DNA of 64,000 bases from Symbiodinium natans (lineage: Eukaryota; Sar; Dinophyceae; Suessiales; Symbiodiniaceae): positions 62,001 to 126,000 of the forward strand of contig CAJNDS010002188.1 in the NCBI GenBank assembly GCA_905221605.1, given 5' to 3'. A program made the position numbers and the translations under genes. This document shows positions 25,327 through 36,205 of the stretch, piece by piece. Within the stretch, counting starts at the first letter, position 1. Each line of letters begins with the position of its first letter. Under the pieces are notes generated by a model, which worked only from the letters and a program-made list of their open reading frames with translations, did no database searches and was not told the origin of the DNA.

Positions 25327-26900
25327 CTATCTGAAAGGATCCAAGACGCCTCTTTGCCACAGCCCGGTCGCCCCTCTGCGCACATCCACAACGAGGCGCA
25401 CACAGACAAGATCAGCCTGCTTCTCGCTGCCGGCACCGTCCACGCTGTCGGCACTGTCAGCGACAAGACGCACCTCCAAGAGGCTGAGGCTCTCCAGTGC
25501 TGTGGCCGGAAGGTCTGCAACCGGCACTCCGGCCATGTGGAGCACGTGCAAAGTGGTAAAGCCTCCAGAGGCTCCATCCCGGTCAGTACCGGTTGCAGTG
25601 CCATTTGCTTGGCCGTTTGCAGCACTGGTCTCGCTGATCTCGCTGTTCTGGCCATCAAGCCGCAAATCTATCGGCAACCGATGATGCACGAGGTCTGCCA
25701 GGAAGCGCACACGCCACTGCGCCTTGGGCACCTGCGGCACCTTTGACCGCAGCTCGAGCTCAATGCGGAAAGGCGACTCCAGCTCGCAGATAGCTGGATC
25801 GACAGCAACACGAATAACCTGACAACACAACACAGTGGCCAGTGGGTGGAGCAATACTGGCCGTCAGAACCCGTCACACTTGGCCTCTACGTCAGCCGCT
25901 GCGGCAGCCTTGTGCTGGGCCTCAAGGTAGGAAACAGGAGAGAACAAAACACATGTGGTTGGTATGTCCAGAAGTTTGAGTGAAATAGGACTAGCCACTA
26001 TCGGTTCATCATCCGGTCTGGCCCACAAATGCTTGTTCAACGGTGCCCCCTGCATAAAAATCAGCATGGATACTCGCTTATGGTTGACCCCTATCGGTTC
26101 AAAACTATATGACTCCTTCAGTCCTGGCTACCTCTTCCAAAGGTCATAATTAGGTTTTTCTCTCAGACGCAGAAACCAGCACGCAGAGTCTTTATAGAGG
26201 CCTGGCTGATACTGAGGCCATCTTGAGCATCTGACCATTGCCTGGAAAAGGCCGTAGGGGTGTGAGGACCATTGCTCAAGAGCAATCTACATGCGTGTGG
26301 GGACTCGAGCACTGGACTTCCAGACCCACGAAGGTCACAAGTAGGTCACAAGATCGTTCTTCTGTCCATGACGATTCAACAGCTTTCCTCTTAGCACATG
26401 CACCCTGCATTGCATTGCTGGTCGATTTGTATGCTTCGAGCTTGCGAAGTTGTAGATCAAGGTGCACTGAAGCACCAGTGGACATTTACTGCCAGCGTCC
26501 CGAGGCTGCAATCAGGACTGGGCACAAAAATGCTCACAGCCTGAATGCTCAGGGCGCCAGTTGCCACAATGCTATGCATGTTGCAAGTGTGGGCCTGACA
26601 AAGCCGAACTTTGGGCCGCATAAATCCGCATAAATCTGCATAAAACCCACTGAAGCTTGAAGCTTGGAGAGGTGAGAGCTTCGAGCAGGTTCACTCGAAA
26701 GTCTCCTCTACAGGATCCTCAGGCAACTCGTTTGCCTTCGCGCGCTGTGGAGACTGTGGAGACACTGACATTGACAGCATATCACCTACGACTTAAAAGC
26801 TAGCTCACAAGCGGAGATGTTCTCGCAAACGCAGGCCTTCTTGCGCTCCTCCCTCTCTGCTTTCTCGTTGAGCTTCTTGACCTCAACGGCGGTAAAGGCC
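25327..26900 (-). CDS. Unrecognised protein: coiled coil plus beta-rich C-terminal domain
   Basis: The last exon (about 25327-25822) follows an acceptor GTTGTCAG and ends in DPFR and a stop. It encodes alternating hydrophobic strands: VIRVAVDPAICELESPFRIE, WRVRFLADLVHHRLPIDL, an NG-rich insert, TTLHVLHMAGVPVADLP and DLVCVRLVVDVRRG. The strand order recalls the immunoglobulin-like fold of the histone chaperone ASF1, but key ASF1 motifs are absent, so this is only a shape guess. An upstream exon (about 25872-25925) encodes AQHKAAAAADVEAKCD, and one near 26815-26890 encodes VKKLNEKAEREERKKAC. Ciliary or chaperone roles are both possible. I cannot name it. Confidence 0.5.
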
Positions 26901-27517
26901 GTCTCTGTACTTAGTGGTCTGTGCTTCCTTCCATTTCTGATCACGCAGTCATCATTGTTTGTCGCGCTTTATCGACCTGTTCCAAACCTTGCGAGGCCAG
27001 TCAAAATCTTCGTACGGTAGTAGCCGGTGTTTGCGCATTGAGTCTGGAACTGTGTCAACGGTTTGCTTACGCTCTTGGATATTCCTGGCCGCAGCCTAAA
27101 CACAACAACTTGTTCGCTCTGCGGCTCTTCTCCAAGTTCAGCGCGACGAGCGAAACGTGCTCAACTCCAACTCAACTACGGCAGTGGAGCGGGAGTAGGC
27201 ACATCGCTCAGACTTGCACAGTCGACAGCGGTTTCGGGTCAGAGTCTACTGCGGAGTTTACGGAAATCAGGTATTCATGTGAGGTGACGAAGCTTATAGT
27301 GGTAAGGCGGAGATTGTTCTAATTGTGAGCTCAACAGGTCCTGCCACCGAACCAATGATCCGAATCTGTCAGAAGATATACAAGCGTGAGCGAGCCAAGC
27401 TGCGTAAGGATTCTTGAGCAGCTTTCTTGCCTGGACCATGCCACCAGGAGAGTAGCAGAGTGTTAGCACCCATGCTAGCCTATGCAAGACTCACGCTGAC
27501 CCTTGCAAGCTTCCTAC

Positions 27518-28085
27518 CGGGCTGTGGCCTGAACTCGCAAAGCTGTGGGCGACATGTAGTGAGGATTTAAAAACCTGGCCAGCCATCGACATGCCGCAAG
27601 CAAGGAAACAGCAGACAAACCATGGCAAATCATGGCAAGCTTGCAGCGTTTGTCCATTGAAGCTTCCGCCCAAGATTCGGATTGGGTCCAGCACGAAGCG
27701 AGGTCCAATCTCAGTGAGAACCTTTGCACAGGCAAACTATTTCTACTGCTTCTGGCACGGCGCACCGCAAGATGAACACAGCAGCAGCAGTCCAGCCTGC
27801 TTTTCAGGCTTGTTGCTATCATCTGGCGTTTCTGGCGAGATCTGGTAGTGCCTGAACCTGCAAGTTCGAGATCTCTGCATGTCTTCCTTCCTTCCTCTCT
27901 CTTCCTCTTCCTCTTCCTCTTCCTCTTCTTCTTTTTCTTCTTCTTCTTCTACGGGGCATGGGGGGCGTCACCGCCCCTCGCGCACTAGGGGTGCCCAGGC
28001 ACACGTCCAGTCCGAGTGACACTTGCGGCCGAATCGGCCAGGACACGTTGGGTGATGCGTTTTCTGATGCGCACCCTGTTCCCCA

Positions 28086-28118
<33 letters not shown>

Positions 28119-31078
28119 GTTCCTTCCTTCCGTCGCACATAACCCCTCAGAGGGGGTCGCCCCGAAAGGCGTGCTCCAAGCGAGTCAGTTGGTGAAAGAC
28201 GGCCACCACATGGTTGAGGATACCCCCGTGTTGGGGTGTCGCTCTCTGCGCTCCATGTGAGGGTGTTTTGTGTTTTGTGGGTTGTGGACATGGGCCTCCC
28301 GAATACAACAAGACAGTGCTCACCTGACCAACAGTAACAAGTGTGCACCCCCGGCCCATGGCCCACATCAGCGACTCTCCCGGCTTCAACTCCCAGTACG
28401 AGGCTCTACGAACCACTGACCATCAAGAAGAAGCAGCCTCAGTTCGAGACTGGGAGGTAGTCGTGGACAGATCGGTGTTCTATTCAAAGTTACTCCACTA
28501 TTGCTTCATCGCCCCTTTTGCCTCTCTCTCTCTCTCTCCACACATGGAACCTCAAACTGGACTCTCGCTCTCTCGCTCTCTCTCCCTCCCTCCGAGAATG
28601 AAGAGAACGACTATTTCCACTTTCAAAGGAATTCAGGACGGAGCCAGATCTTCTTGTCTAGCCTCAGCATCCGGCATGACTCCGGCATGGAAGTTCGTTC
28701 GACTTGACTTGGGGCATGGAGCCATAATCATGTCTGTCCAGATGCTGCTCAGCAGCCAATAGAAGCACATGATATGATCATGGAACGGCTTGCTCTTGGG
28801 ATGGTTTCGTGGCGTGCCAAAGACCTGACAAGGGAAACCCACAAGGCCCGAAGAGCTTCTGTAAGTCTCAGCTGCATTCGCCTGGATGAAAAGACCTTTG
28901 ACAAGCTTGAGGTAGGACACCTCGCTAAAGCTCTTGTCAAAATACCTTCCAGGACAGAGTGCCGAAAGACTATCCGGCGATCAATACACGGAGCATCTAG
29001 AACTCCACTTCATGCCAGAGTCGCATTATCGGTCGGGAACCCAGCAAGCAGTTTCCAGCCTTGACTCGCTTGGCTTTCTCAGGTGAACGAAACACTCGCG
29101 AGCGGCTACAACAGCTTCGTTGTTGAAACTGGAACCGAGGGAGAAACTAACCTGACTTCCTGGGTGGTGTGGATGTTCAACACCTCCAAGAGCAAATCGC
29201 GTCACACTGACGCACTGCACTGAATCTGCACAGAGTTCCAGCCTGAAACTTCATGGTCGGACCCGATGGCACCCTGCCAACCCACAAGTACCTGGAATTT
29301 CCCTTAGAGGGAAGACCGAAGCGGGAAGGGGGCAAGGAGAAGCGGAAGGCAAGCGGGAATTGTAGCTTGCAGGGGAAGCAACGTTTTTAATGAAGCTCAC
29401 TCGACATCGATGTACAATTCTAAGTCATCTGCATCTCCCACAGTCCAGCCGCAGAACTTTGTGTCCCAGTGCACGCCGTTGCCGTTGTCACAGCAGTGGT
29501 AAATCTTTCTGGACAGCTTGTCATGGTGCTTCCGGTGCCAATGATTGGAAGTGTGCCACAACTTCTCAGGGACCAGATCCTGTTGTCCACCTGCAGGGAC
29601 TACCCAAGAGTCAGAGATGTCCTGCCGAGTTGGACCTTTCTTATAGCCGATGGGCTGTCCACAGCGCAGATTCAAAATCGGATAGCTGCCTGGGACACTC
29701 TCCACGACCATGTCCGGACGATCGCGTTGTTGTATCCGGACCCTGGTGGCAGTTTCAGCAAGAGGCAGCACCTCTTCAACAGGCAAGTCCCAAACCAAGC
29801 TGGCACCCGTCGTCTCTTCAGTTTTTGCATCGCTATGGCAGATTCGAGTCCAACCGCTGATGCCCAGGCGGACCAAATCAAGCGTGCAGCCTGGCGTGGC
29901 GAGCAGCAACAGACCACTCTTGAAGAATCTGAGACGTAGATTTGACTCACGAAAGAACGCAGATGCCTGATGCCAGTCCGGCTTCTGCGAGGGTTGCCTT
30001 CCCCTTCAACGGCTTGTCCTGAAAGGGGATTGGGGCAGGGCAAGTGCTGCCAAGGCTTCGGAATCAGCCAGAATGAACAGAATGATCTCGCTCAAAGCTG
30101 CCTCAAACATCAAGCGAAACGGCTTCTGCAACTTCGCAATCCTCTGGATTTCGAATCGGAGGTCAAGCCTACAGTCACATGGCAAAGCGTAAGAAACATA
30201 AGGCATCCATCTCGTATATTACAAGAATGAGCTGGGAGATGTGTGCCATTCTCGTCGGAGGTACAAAGTGTCCGTTGGTGCCAGCGAAAGCTCTGCAAGA
30301 GTCTCTCCGGTCATGGCAAGCTGCACTTTGATGCCCCATGTCTCTGCCATGGCAGCTGACTGAACCACAGCACACAATGGTGTAAGGCATAATCCTGACT
30401 TTGTCTGAAATCAACTCCAATCAAAAACTTGCGTGTTGACGCGGCGACTGCTAGACAAACAAACGCCCTTAATGTTTCAGGAATCGCTCGAAGGCTGCAC
30501 AGTTTTGGGCGAAGATCAAGCATTCTCTTCATCTTGAGCTGAAGCACACAGTAGTCGCATGACTCATGCCGACTCATGCTGACTGATACGTTCGGGTGAC
30601 CTCGGTGCGCCTTCATAGTTCCGACGCCCTCTCTGTACCGTACAGCACTCGTGAGCAGACTTTGAAAAACCGTTCCAGGCGCACAAGTCTTCTCGTTTTC
30701 GAGCTTCGAAGAAAACGACGTTGTTGCAGTTCTTGAGCTCGCAGATCTGCAGATGCGCTCTACTGGCCGAGAGCAAGGTGACTCCAGCCCAATCCAAGCC
30801 TCGTTAATTTCGTTGAAGTTTGATCTTTTCTCAAACTTTGGCTCCTGGCAACTGCAGTCAAAAGCTGCGGCACGCATTGGGAGGCAAACAGCACAGGCCG
30901 ACCGACTTGTGATGAGGCAAGAGTTTGCGAAGGTCGTCGCACAAGTGGCGAAACCTGCCATCGAAACATTCAAGACATGTTGACACGGCGATCTTGCAGA
31001 ATTTGGGGATGTGAGTGTCCCAACCTCGCAGTAACTCCGCGACTGCAGAACACGAGCGTTCGCTGCTTGTTCCGCCAT
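27518..31078 (-). CDS. BRX1: BRX1 ribosome biogenesis protein (Brix domain), multi-exon
   Basis: A nucleolar Brix-domain protein needed for 60S ribosomal subunit assembly. Exons in order: 31025-31078 (WRNKQRTLVFCSRGVTAR), 30907-30954 (RHLCDDLRKLLPHHK), 30800-30844 (EPKFEKRSNFNEINE), 30685-30746 (ICELKNCNNVVFFEARKRED), about 30315-30375 (LWFSQLPWQRHGASK), 29157-29183 (VLNIHTTQE), 29025-29059 (AGNCLLGSRPI), 28882-28945 (YFDKSFSEVSYLKLVKGLF), about 28735-28824 (VFGTPRNHPKSKPFHDHI), 27645-27721 (VLTEIGPRFVLDPIRILGG) and 27518-27574 (NPHYMSPTALRVQATAR). These follow the eukaryotic BRX1 sequence in order, including the EIGPRF signature. Several joins rebuild codons exactly. The N-terminal exon and the lysine-rich C-terminus are not placed. 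One intron holds a separate open coding stretch (29397-30206). Confidence 0.95.
27885..27951. repeat. Polypyrimidine (TTCCTC/TTC) tract in a BRX1 intron
   Basis: TTCC, CTCTTC and TTC repeats in the plus-strand text, hence purine-rich in the BRX1 transcript. A CT microsatellite follows at 28088-28116. Confidence 0.9.
29397..30206 (-). CDS. Unrecognised coding stretch inside a BRX1 intron
   Basis: A long open segment (about 29397-29950) with coding-like composition ends in DADDLELYIDVE and a stop. It contains LRFFKSGLLLLATPGCTLDL, VWDLPVEEVLPLAETATRVR, GSYPILNLRCGQPIGYKKG and KIYHCCDNGNGVHWDTKFCG. A possible upstream exon (about 30030-30190) encodes RFEIQRIAKLQKPFRLMFEA and SEIILFILADSEALAALAL. 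Both are on the BRX1 strand, between BRX1 exons at 30315 and 29183. It could be a nested gene, a retroposed copy, or part of an alternative BRX1 transcript. No family recognised. Confidence 0.4.
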
Positions 31079-31673
31079 CTTGTGTCTTTCTGGATGTACC
31101 TTCCAATTTCAGTTCCCTGGCAACTCGGACTCAAGACGGTAAACACTTGCAAGAGCACGCGGCGTCAGCCATTAAGTACCTGGCATAACACATTGGAGAG
31201 TAAGGGCCAGGGTGCCATGCAGACGCTCAAACCATTGCTGAGGAGCGGGTCTGGCTTGGCCATTTCATCGGCCGCCTGTCTGCGAGTTGCTTTGCGAGTT
31301 GCTTTATCCTGAGCCTAAGCTTTCAACAGCTCTCCTTTTCTCCATGCACGCACAGATGCTCAGAGGTCGTGGAGCCTCTAAGCTCCTCCAGGTACCCAAA
31401 CTCCCGAGACACTCGAGGATCGCGCTTGGGCTTGTGGACATGATCGGAGAAGCCGTTGACTGATCTCCTGGCCTGGGGTTGATTCGCAGACATCTTTCAT
31501 CCCAGAAATGCACCTCGGCTGCCTCGGCTTGTGTACGGCTGGCGTAGGATCTTGCACATAGGGCAGGATAGGGCCGGGCAGGCGGATGAATCGCACGGTT
31601 GTAGCCTCTTGCAATCACCGGCAGCGAACTATCCATCAGCGGTCGCAAGAGCCAAGTCCTTCGCCTGTTCATA

Positions 31674-31915
31674 AATTCAGTTCTCCGTTCTTCCAAGCCA
31701 CTGTGGTCACCAATGGCCGCCTACCTAGTTCCTTGATGTTTCCTTCTCGGTGGAGATGTAGCATTGCTCCACACCCCCTTCACTTCAGGCGACCTTCTCC
31801 ATGGGCCTCCTCCACCACAATGTCGAACTGCAAACTTCAGACAGCCTGCCCTGCTCGCGCTAGTGCCAGAAGGACCTCAGCTGGATCCAAAGGCTTCATA
31901 CGTTCATCTTTGCAT
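31674..31915 (-). CDS. Short unrecognised coding stretch
   Basis: Minus-strand segments: an ATG near 31897 with MKPLDPAEVLLALARAGQAV, then FDIVVEEAHGEGRL (about 31790-31835), then AMLHLHREGNIKELGRRPLV and TTVAWKNGELNL with a stop at 31674. Tiny gaps would be introns of a few tens of bases, or these are parts of a differently spliced exon. It sits between the exostosin-like gene and BRX1. It may be a small gene or the tail of an unplaced one. Confidence 0.3.
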
Positions 31916-32056
31916 GCTGCTTGAGCAACTGGCTACCTAGTTTGTGGCGGGCATTTGCCAACAGCAGAAGAAGGGGCAGCAGCTGCTTAAGACTGACATT
32001 CTTAGACATCTTTTGATAGTACCAAACATACCAGAACTAAGTCAAATGCCATTAGC

Positions 32057-33195
32057 CTAAAACCAGACAAATGCTTGTTCTGAACTGCTGAGGGGGGACC
32101 CGTGCTGCGAAGGCCGATTCCTCACACGTTCCTGGAGCTGACTGAAGATCGCGTGGTACGGTGAGCAGTGGAGCTGCGTCTCGTTGACCACGGACCACAC
32201 TTGCCAACCATCGGCTCCTCCTGTGAGCGCAGGCTGTGCTGGGTCTCTGCAGCTCCTCAGCACGCAGTCCCCGGAATCTGCTGCGCTTCCCAGATGAAAA
32301 TTCACAGTGTTGCAGCGGGGATGTTGCCGAATGCAGCTTCTTCGGCATTCTTCGGCCGACCTTCCGTCTCCGTGCTGGAGGTACTCACAATCCTCGCCTA
32401 GTGCCACCTGGTTCACGGCCCAACCCATCCATTCACCATGCTCCCCTTTTCGACCCCGGCGGCCCCAACCTCGGTGGAAGTCGAAGAAGCAAGCGGCCTC
32501 CTCAAGGCGCCTCTTCATTTGCGCAATGCGCTCCAGGGAGAAGCTGCGAAGGTAGGCCAAGAGCTCCAACCCCACCTGGTCCTCTGGCCACTTGATGCTC
32601 AAGGCCTCGAATCATTCTCACACATAGGTACCACCAAAAAGCACGCAACAGGCATTGCAGTCCATATCAGTCTATGTTGCAGTCTCCACTCCATTTCCAA
32701 GGGCCCCGGCCGGCCAGTCGATGACGTTCTGAAAGGGTACATCCAAGAAGTCGGAGATGATCACTGGGATACCTCATGCTAACTTTTCGCGTGATTCTAT
32801 ATCTTTGCGATGTCACGCAAGTCTGGAGAAATATGTGTGGCGGGTACAGCCGACGAGCCAAGGCACAGCCAAAGAAAAAGCTCTCATAGAGGTGAATAGT
32901 CCACGCCTCACAGAAAGAACACGCGTCAGCTTGACAAGGTTATGCAGTTATGCACTTTGGATGCAGTAGGCGCCGAACTGAAGATCCACGAGGAACCAAG
33001 CAGAAGTGGGTTCGGCCCATGCCTGCCAAGGCAATGAAAACTAAGACACTATAACCGGGGGCGATTCCCCGATAAGAGTTCGCCCATACTCGCTCAGCCA
33101 TACTTCGCTCAGCGGCGCTGGAAGAAGTCTGGCACAGGACCGCCGACACTGCAATCGGGGATGCCCGCGAAAGACTCCAGGATGCGGGTGCGCAC
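32057..33195 (-). CDS. Exostosin-like (GT47) glycosyltransferase with C-terminal PAN/Apple-like domain
   Basis: A Golgi-type glycosyltransferase by family. Exons: 33119-33195 (VRTRILESFAGIPDCSV), 32979-33022 (GRTHFCLVPRGSS, the conserved FCLxPxG of exostosins), 32711-32772 (GIPVIISDFLDVPFQNVIDW, the nucleotide-sugar-binding region), 32470-32605 (ALSIKWPEDQVGLELLAYLR, then ERIAQMKRRLEEAACFF) and 32057-32407. The last exon encodes a cysteine-rich module with CEYLQHGDGRSAEECRRSC, RCNTVNFHLG and GDCVLRSCRDP, as in PAN/Apple-type domains that bind sugars or proteins. Introns begin with GC (after 33119 and 32711) or GT (after 32979 and 32470). The N-terminal part, with any signal anchor, lies upstream of 33.2 kb and was not placed. 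Confidence 0.85.
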
Positions 33196-34489
33196 CTCCA
33201 CAGATCGGCAAAAAGAAGGGGCAATGCGGCAATGCGGAAATGCGGAAACGGCCCAACACCCACAAGATGCTGACAGTTGGAGCAGCTGCAAGGACGGAGA
33301 GCAGGGCTTGTGGCAAGTCTCCTTTTTGACATTCGGGCCGCACTAGGATCGTCTAGGATCGTCAGGCATTGTCAGCTGCCTTTCTGCATGCCCGGCACCT
33401 GGACACAAGCTCCAAGCCATGCAGAGGGCTGAAATGGTCTGACTTTCTCTCCATCTGTCTAAGCTACATGCTTGACCAGCTTGATGCCCATCTGCGCATC
33501 TGCGCAGATCTGCGAGCAATCGATGGGCGACTGACAACCTTGCAGGCATCAAGTTGCACCAAAGTCAACACAAGGTCTGCTCAGGGTCAGACTTCGCAGA
33601 AGTACTTGAGGGAGAAGTGTACTGAGTGACTAGATGAGAAGTTGCTCATGCTCCAAGAAGCAGTAGACTCGAAGGTCAGCAATTCCCATGTTGTCAGTCG
33701 CATCCTGCACAGAGAGAACTGCTTGGTGCAAAAGATGCATGGCGAAGGCCTTGCTGCGTGTCATGCCTGTCATGCTGTGTGAAGTGAGAAGATTGCAAGG
33801 GAAACAGGCAACCAAAGGGGCTCCTGCACCACATTGGCCTGGGCTCCACACACCGTCTCCCCTGGAGGGCAACGCAAATCTTTGGACCAGGCTGCCTGCA
33901 TCACGGCAGGCATCGCCAATATAACACGAGGTACGACTCATTACTCTTCGTGCTGAGATCAAAGACCCACCGGCTGCAGAACGCCATAAGTTCTACAATG
34001 CGCTGTTGCGGTACTTCGGAGATGTTCAGTAAAGATGTCGTGAAGCGGGACAAGTTACCTCTATGTAGCAGCTGTCAAATTGTTCAAGAGATCAGTCAAA
34101 GAGCAGCTATAAACCTTGAATCTCTCCATCCACCCACGATGATATCAAAACCCTTGGCCTCAGTGCTGTTTGAGAAGCTAATCTTCGAGACCGCGCTGAG
34201 GTCCTGCGCTCCTGTGTTCTCAGAGAGATGGTGCATTGGTCTGTCGTTGGTCTGTGGCACAGCAGTTGTTCCAAGTCGTTTCAGAATTCAGCTCAAGGGT
34301 CGGCAGCTGAACTCCAATCCAGCAACGCCGGCGTTGTCGAAGCCGTTCCTGCTCAAAGATGACGGGGCACATGCTTTCAGCATCTTTGAGTATTTGAGCT
34401 TCTTGTCCAGTACCTTGGACTGCGCCCCTGCGAGCGGAAGCCATACACCGACTGGCCTGGCGGGGTGGAGCGGCGGAGAGGCCGGAGAA

Positions 34490-34770
34490 TCACGAATCAA
34501 ACAAATCGACTTCCAACTGTGCAGCTTGCTGTGCAGCTTGCTGTGCAGCTTGCTGTGCAGCTTGCTGTGGACCTTCAGGGCAGCTGGTCCAGTTTGACCA
34601 TTTCCCGTCAGGACCCTCCGCAGTAGCAACCTGCAAAAGAGCGTTTCCAAAGAAGAACAGAAAAGATGAAAAACAACATGTTGAGCATCTCATGTGGCAT
34701 ATCCCAGCCTTGGTGCCGTCGCTACACTGGAACTTCAAGGCGTTGACACCGCTCTCGTCGACCGAAGGTG
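34490..34770 (-). CDS. VOMI-like (vitelline membrane outer layer protein 1-like) domain, partial
   Basis: Two exons. About 34718-34765 encodes DESGVNALKFQCSDGTK, followed by a GC intron start. 34490-34630, after TTTTGCAG, encodes VATAEGPDGKWSNWTSCPEG and then four QQAA units before QLEVDLFDS and a stop. The pattern of an NALxFxC strand followed by GxWxxWxxC matches the repeating units of VOMI beta-prism domains. Only one unit is visible here; others should lie upstream. A cysteine-rich segment near 34880-34960 (ATCPAGAFASASAACC) may belong to the same secreted protein. Function in dinoflagellates is not known to me. Confidence 0.5.
34517..34570. repeat. 12-bp coding minisatellite
   Basis: About four and a half copies of GTGCAGCTTGCT. 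On the minus strand each unit encodes QQAA in frame, extending the end of the VOMI-like exon. Confidence 0.95.
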
Positions 34771-35049
34771 CGTGGAGCGCCTTTGAGAGAGTTTATGTCC
34801 GTGTCCTTATGATGCAAGTGTTCGCAACGCGTCAAAGAGCGTCCTTCATTGTCTTGATCTGGACGCCAGTGACCTGAATGCGACCGCACGTGCTTTCGAG
34901 GAACCCAGGTGGCAAAGGCAACATGCAGCCGAGGCTGAAGCAAATGCACCAGCAGGGCAGGTTGCACCTGCACCCCAGAAGCCAAGGCCTGGCAGGCAAA
35001 ACATGGCGCAAAGCAGCACTCCAAAAATCTCAAAAGTCAAAGGAGGCAG

Positions 35050-36205
35050 AAGCGCCCTTCATGTTGCCCGGCGTCATCATGGCCGACACATCCTCTCGGG
35101 AGATCGTTCCAAGGTCGTAGCCTGGCATCTTGTGACTTGACAGCTCTCGAAGAGGCAGCAATGCCTAGCCTGTACGGGCTAGACGAAGGAATTCCGGCTT
35201 GGTCATGAACTCATCTTCCGACCTGGGCTCCAGTTTGGCGACTCTTTGCTTCAACATTGTGAATCCTGACAGCTAAGCTTGCTGCTGGTGGTAGCGCTGC
35301 CACAAACGCTCAATTTCGTCGGGGGATTTGCCTTGCCTTACCACAGACTTACAGCTGCTCTTCGACTTCATGGAGCCAGCGCCTACTGAGTTTGCTGGGT
35401 TTCGTGAATCTGGTCGGGCCTGTCATGAAGCTCCAAGCTGAATTCCTCGTCAGACACGACGCCGTCTTTGTTCACATCTGCACGATCCCACTCCTCGTGT
35501 CACGGCAAATTCATCCTTTCGTAATGGAACTGCAGAAAGGCGAATCCTCGTTCAGACGCTTCTCTGTGACCCGTCTCTGATCCAGATTCACCTGGGCCAT
35601 TCGGAGGCAGTTCGTTTGAGCATGCAGCATGCCAACAATCAAGCGCTGGAATGCTCTTGCAGACTGATCACGCGTTGCTCCAGATACCTGTCGGACGGAG
35701 CTGCAGCTGCATCAGGCATTGCATTAGATTGATGAGCACGCTTCGATGACCCTTGGAAGTGGACCTGCCTGGACACATAAGCGGGCACCTCATCAACTGC
35801 TGCCACGGCCTGTGCAAACACGAATTCTGACAAGATCTGTCAAACATCGGAGGCAGACTCAGCGGATTTGCCGGGAGGGACTTCCACGATGAGGTTCGGT
35901 GGGTTTGCTTATGGCTCAAATATCCAGCACACGAAGGAAAAACAAGCATTGGCCTCCACCTCCCCGGTTGCTATCCTGTCCTGCGATCGGCGCATCGACC
36001 CACCATGATCCACTCTGGAGATCGTGGAGACCATTGCTACATGCTCACCTTTGCTTAGACTGCTTACCTCCATCTTCAGATTCACCCCGCCCATCGAGCC
36101 CGGACCTTCGGAGCCATCAAGGGATAATTCGTTTCCGCGTTGTCCCACAGCTTCTTTAAGCTGCCAACAACCTAGAAGGCACACGGCTGGAGGTCCAAGC
36201 AACAC
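35050..36205 (-). CDS. EF-hand calcium-binding protein (multi-exon)
   Basis: A canonical EF-hand loop is encoded at 35443-35478 (DVNKDGVVSDEE), preceded by RKDEFAVTREEWDRA, which looks like the end of a first EF-hand, and followed by FSLELHDRPDQIHET. Downstream exon-like segments give SPDEIERLWQRYHQQQA (about 35280-35335), KQRVAKLEPRSEDEFMTKPE (about 35170-35235) and GYDLGTISREDVSAMMTPG (about 35060-35130), both resembling degenerate EF-hands. Upstream, 35640-35830 encodes EFVFAQAVAAVDEVPAYVSR and 35910-36205 encodes VNLKMEVSSLSKGEHVAMVS. Grouping all of these into one gene is inference. The central EF-hand is secure. Confidence 0.65.

Noticed and set aside
30311-31078. 255-codon minus-strand open frame across the BRX1 5' exons
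   Set aside because: It runs through BRX1 introns and reads the main BRX1 exons (31025-31078, 30907-30954, 30685-30746) in the wrong frame; the conserved BRX1 peptides are in other frames.
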